Below, one piece after another: positions 14,501-17,092 of a DNA stretch of 17,092 nt. Positions within the stretch are counted from its first letter, which is position 1; each line of letters begins with the position of its first letter. Position numbers and translations under genes: made by a program. The DNA is from Lentimicrobium sp. (lineage in GTDB: Bacteria; Bacteroidota; Bacteroidia; Bacteroidales; Lentimicrobiaceae). The notes under the pieces were generated by a model. It saw only the letters and a list, made by a program, of their open reading frames with translations, did not search any database and had not been told where the DNA came from. The DNA lies in the NCBI GenBank assembly GCA_013336205.1, contig JAAXUD010000007.1:1-17092 (forward strand), written 5' to 3'.

Positions 14501-17092
14501 GCTGGTGCTGTACCTCCTCCTTTGCGTTCATTCCAGAATTACAAGGTATTCCTCGATGGCGTTCTTGTCGCTGAAGTTGCAGATCCTTTGTACCAGTATG
14601 GTACCAATGGAGAAGCCCTGGTTGATGGCGAAACTTACCTGGCAGAAGTCGCTGCTGTTTACAGCACCGGCCAGTCAGCTAAAACCGGCTATACCTGGAC
14701 TTACATCGCCTGCGATAATTATGCTACACCCGGAAGTTTTACCGCTGTTCAGGTTGAAGGAACTGTTGACGTGTCGCTGACATGGACTGTTCCAACTATT
14801 CCACCTGCCGACGATCAGATTGATTTTGCCCGCCTCTACCGCGATGGTGAAGTTCTTGCTGAATTAACCGGCACATCATATCTGGATGAAGACCTCGATT
14901 TTGCAACCTATACTTACTGCATCACTTTTGTTTACGAAAGCGGTGCTGAAACATGTCCAGCTACTATTTGTGAGACTGTGGAAGTAATTGGTGGTGGTTT
15001 TGTTAACGGAAATGTTAAACAGGCTGCTTACCTTGGTGGTGCAAACATTGAAGGCGCTGAAGTAGTATTAACCAATACAGCCGACAACACAATCACTTTT
15101 ACCTTTACAACAAACGCCGCTGGTAATTATACCGGTGAAGTGCTGGCAGGTACCTATGATTATGTAGTAAGTGCTGCCGGTTATGTTTCTGAAACACTTG
15201 AAGATGTATTTATAGCGCAGACAGCTACCGTTACACGTAACTTCGTTTTGATGGAGTATCCTTTCCCTGTTAGCAATGTTGTTGCAGTTGATCAGGAAAC
15301 CAGTGCTTTAATCTACTGGAATACTCCTGGTACAAACCAGGGTGGCAGTAATACCGTTTATGAGGAATTTGACAATGGTATGCCATCAATGTTAGTTACC
15401 GATACTCCTGCAGCTAACTGGACAGTAGCCAATGATTTCCTTAACCTGAATACTCCGGGTGCAGGCGTTTGGCGTTCAGCTTATTACAATGCAGAATTTG
15501 GTGATTTCATGTATGAAGTTGAAATGCAGCGTACTGTTGGTGCTGTAACAGGCTCCATGGGTATCTACGTAAGAGGCACCGGATTAATGAATCCTACTGT
15601 TGGAAGCGGATCCTATGCCAATGTTTTCACCATTACCCAGAACGGTTCTTACTGGTATGCTACCTTACTGGATGGCGACCTTATGGGCGACTGGACAGGC
15701 TGGTTAACCTCAAGTGCAATCAATACAACCGGACCTAATGTATTATCAGCGGTTGCTTCTGGTTCAACTGTTCAGTTTATGGTGAACGGAATCCTTGTAC
15801 ATACAGTAACTAACACTACCCTTACCGGTGGTTATTGTGGTGTTTTTGCTCACGAAGGCACTGTAGCTAATACAACTGTTTGGGATTATATGATGATCGA
15901 ACCGGGGACTGTTGTAGTCCGCGATTTGATGACCAATCATATCTCAAGAGAAACCAAAGGTAACCTGCAGGAAGTATTCACAACCAATGTAAATACTGTA
16001 GAACCACGCGGACTCAACGTTCATACACCGGTTACCGGCTCAGGCCGTGAACTTATGGGTTACAATGTATGGCGTACTTCATGCGACGGAACAGCTGGCC
16101 TTACCTTCTTAGGTTACACGCTCGACTCTACCTTTGTTGACAACCAGTTTGGCGCTTTAGACGCCGGTGTTTACAAGTGGGCAGTTGAAGCCGTTTATAC
16201 AGCCAACAATGCTGAGCCACAGTTCTCTAACTGTCTGGATAAAGATATGATTACACAGGTAAGTGTAACCGTAACTACCAACAGTCTTGATAGTCCTGTT
16301 GAAACCCAGGTTATGTTCACCAACACTTCAGAACCAGACCTCGAATTGGTATATGAAGTAGAACTTGACGAAACCGGCTACTATGCATGGGATGAATTCC
16401 GCAAAGGCACCTATGATATCTATGTTGAGAAATACGGATTTGCTCCGATAGCGATCAGCGGATATGTAATAGATGGTCCTGAAGCATTTGAATGGGTGCT
16501 CGAAGAGCTCCTGATGCCGGTTGCTGATCTTTATGTAACACCAACCGCTTATGCAACCTGGAGACAGGGTGGCATCATTCCATTTGAACCAACTTCCTTC
16601 GATTTTGAAGCCGATGCTCAGGGATGGGAAATACAGAATGTAGCAACCGGATGGAGATGGGGTAACAATGCCTCCTTATCATCCAGCTTCATGAACTTCA
16701 ATGGAAACAGTACTAATTTCATTGCTGTGAATGCTGACGGCGCCGGTTCAGCCGGACCTGCTATTGTTGAAATGGCTAAATCACCGGTAATGGATCTTTC
16801 CAATGCACAGATGGCTTACCTCAATTTCGACTACCTGCTTCGCTTTGATGATCTCAGTGTTCATTATAGTATTGCTGGAGGTTCACCTGTATTGCTCGAG
16901 CAACTTGATGAGTATTATACAGCAGGTTGGGCAAGCGTTTCAATCGAACTTCCTGAGGAAGCTCTGGTAGCCGATGTGCAAATAATCTTCCTTTTCGAAG
17001 AAGCAAATACATGGGGTTATGGCGCTGGTGTTGATAATGTAGCTGTTACAGACGAGGCACCTGAAAATGCCCGTGCACTGCAATACTACAAA
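11501..17092 (+). CDS. Giant secreted multidomain (FN3 / carboxypeptidase-regulatory-like / jelly-roll) surface protein, 3' end outside window
   Basis: Open for 1864 codons to the window edge. An in-frame stop at 11477 makes ATG 11501 the first start. After a signal peptide (1-29, cleavage after ANA) comes a beta-rich domain (~75-285, with GNHIADDFVVAG and YLQIFDGDPSAGG). Next are a linker domain (~290-415), a PPC-like beta sandwich (~418-525, ending FAGDTYYMIGSALNSWGG) and two FN3 domains (531-618; 621-710). Then come a carboxypeptidase-regulatory-like domain (714-~796), an FN3, a beta domain and two more FN3 domains. A second regulatory-like domain starts at 1166. It is followed by an FN3 holding an inserted LamG-like domain, another beta domain, and an FN3 holding an inserted choice-of-anchor-J/MAM-like domain. 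No catalytic motif is seen. An adhesin or matrix protein is likely. In Bacteroidota such proteins usually end with a type IX secretion sorting domain, which would lie beyond the window and cannot be confirmed. Confidence 0.88.
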   Translation, partial: MQKKPTYLRWFVVLTMMAFIWLGNTQANAMGDGTKSATTPDNASEIAPPAQRGATAIIPQGRLELGGNRLPSSLLYDNGPLVNSPGTGAGGADESVLQSTSLGMGTIGFGFQYLVGNHIADDFVVAGNWTIDQFTFYAYQTGSTTTSTITGGYLQIFDGDPSAGGTLIWGDMVTNRMASTSFTNIYRVTQTTSGATNRPIMEVVCSTPGLVLSAGTYWVEYTIDGSLASGPWAPPVTINGQTTTGNAHQSLVGVWGPANDGGTLTLQGFPFLIEGTAAAPGLDFVSPSLSMGFRPIGAWMEPARYEVVNIPGGGAASIATADIDNTYDGFVEVVAPALPFILDEGETTTEFGLTATDAAVAPGAFNGTFALIYGSARAMITATYDGTAYTPLYADVIETAGPLPPTVANMAPAAIPQPSGRESGGLYKNYILPNDLGASATDVDYAYILEPPVDMLLNLTTSFGSPVNYAVYAEDFEGEGGPMAHNALVQSIDVLTNFPMFAGDTYYMIGSALNSWGGSYTLLPMPVPDAVTYVSPADGAININNGMSLNWLFGANVAEYQVILGTTYPPATVVVDWTSDLAESYTLTGLNPNLQYFWQINVRNTQGTTFGPVWGFTTTIDVPTGLTASVVDPGPTVPTVAVNLSWTGNNSRAFLGYNVYRNGVKINPALVTGTTYNDPGLARNTTYTYNVTAVFDEGESAFSLPAVVTTQGVGIVNGTVTDVLVTTPIAGASVVISGPAGTYNLTTAANGTYSAQVYAGTYSYTVSAPGYINGTASGVVVAHAATVTLNFALLETPFPVDYVIATELNEENVLLQWGFDLDKGAGNRALVEFQVWREKVYLPGAFEQIGTTSQTQFVDFDWGLQDWGVYRWYIVAVYTANQSAPVGSNTLDKDMNTMVDVTVVLNSNDSPAGTMVTFQNISEPFLDLTYSTTLGASGTFEWDAFRRGTYDIEVYKAGYVPVFESSVDIFDESSFEWLLIEILAAPENLYVTPTGLATWEAGAVPPPLRSFQNYKVFLDGVLVAEVADPLYQYGTNGEALVDGETYLAEVAAVYSTGQSAKTGYTWTYIACDNYATPGSFTAVQVEGTVDVSLTWTVPTIPPADDQIDFARLYRDGEVLAELTGTSYLDEDLDFATYTYCITFVYESGAETCPATICETVEVIGGGFVNGNVKQAAYLGGANIEGAEVVLTNTADNTITFTFTTNAAGNYTGEVLAGTYDYVVSAAGYVSETLEDVFIAQTATVTRNFVLMEYPFPVSNVVAVDQETSALIYWNTPGTNQGGSNTVYEEFDNGMPSMLVTDTPAANWTVANDFLNLNTPGAGVWRSAYYNAEFGDFMYEVEMQRTVGAVTGSMGIYVRGTGLMNPTVGSGSYANVFTITQNGSYWYATLLDGDLMGDWTGWLTSSAINTTGPNVLSAVASGSTVQFMVNGILVHTVTNTTLTGGYCGVFAHEGTVANTTVWDYMMIEPGTVVVRDLMTNHISRETKGNLQEVFTTNVNTVEPRGLNVHTPVTGSGRELMGYNVWRTSCDGTAGLTFLGYTLDSTFVDNQFGALDAGVYKWAVEAVYTANNAEPQFSNCLDKDMITQVSVTVTTNSLDSPVETQVMFTNTSEPDLELVYEVELDETGYYAWDEFRKGTYDIYVEKYGFAPIAISGYVIDGPEAFEWVLEELLMPVADLYVTPTAYATWRQGGIIPFEPTSFDFEADAQGWEIQNVATGWRWGNNASLSSSFMNFNGNSTNFIAVNADGAGSAGPAIVEMAKSPVMDLSNAQMAYLNFDYLLRFDDLSVHYSIAGGSPVLLEQLDEYYTAGWASVSIELPEEALVADVQIIFLFEEANTWGYGAGVDNVAVTDEAPENARALQYYK
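13640..14713 (+). repeat. supermodule copy 1: regulatory-like domain, FN3, beta domain, FN3
   Basis: Within the giant protein this copy holds, in order, a carboxypeptidase-regulatory-like domain (YAGTYSYTVSAPGY, NFALLETPFPV) and an FN3 (LVEFQVWRE, VYRWYIVAVYTAN). A beta domain follows (LDKDM, FEWDAFRRGTYDIEVYKAGY), then an FN3 (LYVTPTGLATWEAG, RSFQNYKVFLDG). The same landmarks recur in the same order from 14996. One extra FN3 (about 14714-14992) separates the two copies. Confidence 0.75.
15347..16045 (+). other. LamG/concanavalin-like domain plus linker inserted in an FN3 loop
   Basis: Between the FN3 strand ALIYWNTPG (followed by TNQGG) and the strand RELMGYNVWR lie 233 extra residues. About 188 of them (to 15910) look like a LamG/concanavalin-type jelly roll: YEEFDNG start, FMYEVEMQR, MGIYVRG, STVQFMVNGILVHT, GGYCGVFAHEG and TTVWDYMMIEPG. 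The remaining ~45 residues (15911-16045) are a linker I do not recognise. Such domains often bind glycans, but no specific ligand site is evident. Confidence 0.65.
16592..17071 (+). other. choice-of-anchor-J/MAM-like domain inserted in an FN3 loop
   Basis: About 160 residues starting TSFDFEADAQGWEIQN and ending GYGAGVDNVAVTDEAPEN. The opening phrase, the WRWGNN segment, the SPVMDLSNAQMAYLNFDYL strand and the closing GVDNVAV are typical of the choice-of-anchor J / MAM-like jelly-roll domain of Bacteroidota surface proteins. It sits between YATWRQGGIIPFEP and RALQYYK, which are contiguous in the copy 1 FN3 (ATWEAGAVPPPLRSFQNYK). Confidence 0.7.

Larger units (their letters stand above)
14996..17092 (+). 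repeat. supermodule copy 2, enlarged by two inserted domains, incomplete at window edge
   Basis: The landmarks of copy 1 recur: LAGTYDYVVSAAGY, NFVLMEYPFPV, LMGYNVWRT, VYKWAVEAVYTAN, LDKDM, WDEFRKGTYDIYVEKYGF, LYVTPTAYATWRQG and RALQYYK. Copy 2 is longer because about 233 residues are inserted in its first FN3 and about 160 in its second. Divergence between copies is substantial, so the duplication is old or selected to diversify. Confidence 0.75.

Overview
This window looks like a chromosomal segment from a Bacteroidota bacterium, probably an anaerobic Bacteroidales-type lineage. The evidence is indirect. Start codons follow A/T-rich leaders without a usable Shine-Dalgarno sequence. One promoter fits the Bacteroidota pattern (TTG, 19 nt, TAnnTTTG). 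There is an M3 peptidase lipoprotein of a type common in the phylum, and a giant secreted protein built of FN3, carboxypeptidase-regulatory-like and jelly-roll domains.

Region 1 (1-8553, + strand) is one tight operon, cut at its 5' end by the window edge. It encodes a membrane complex of the hydrogenase-4 / formate hydrogenlyase / complex I superfamily. The order is a HyfB-like antiporter subunit (partial), a second HyfB-like subunit, HyfC (NuoH-like), HyfE (NuoK-like), HyfF (antiporter-like), HyfG (NuoC+NuoD fusion) and a last gene fusing a HyfH-type ferredoxin domain to a HyfI/NuoB-type small subunit. No separate HyfD gene lies between hyfC and hyfE; two tandem HyfB-type genes precede hyfC instead. 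The membrane arm looks intact, with its ion-channel lysines and glutamates. The peripheral arm has lost most of its redox ligands. All four NiFe cysteine positions of the large subunit are replaced. Three of the four proximal-cluster cysteines of the small subunit are replaced. The ferredoxin domain has lost exactly the four ligands of one cluster and kept exactly the four of the other. This resembles the little-understood 'Ehr' (energy-converting hydrogenase-related) complexes and is not a functional hydrogenase. It is the most interesting system here.

Region 2 (8589-10834) holds a bidirectional terminator, then a convergent minus-strand gene for a lipoprotein M3 metallopeptidase (Dcp type) with a recognisable promoter.

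Region 3 (10835-11500) is an A/T-rich gene-free leader with several inverted repeats and one weak promoter candidate.

Region 4 (11501-17092, + strand) is a single reading frame open for 1864 codons to the window edge. It encodes a secreted, cell-surface-type multidomain protein with a signal peptide. A block of carboxypeptidase-regulatory-like domain, FN3, beta domain and FN3 occurs twice. In the second copy, two different jelly-roll-type domains are inserted at the equivalent loop of two FN3 modules. No tRNA, rRNA, CRISPR array or insertion sequence was seen.
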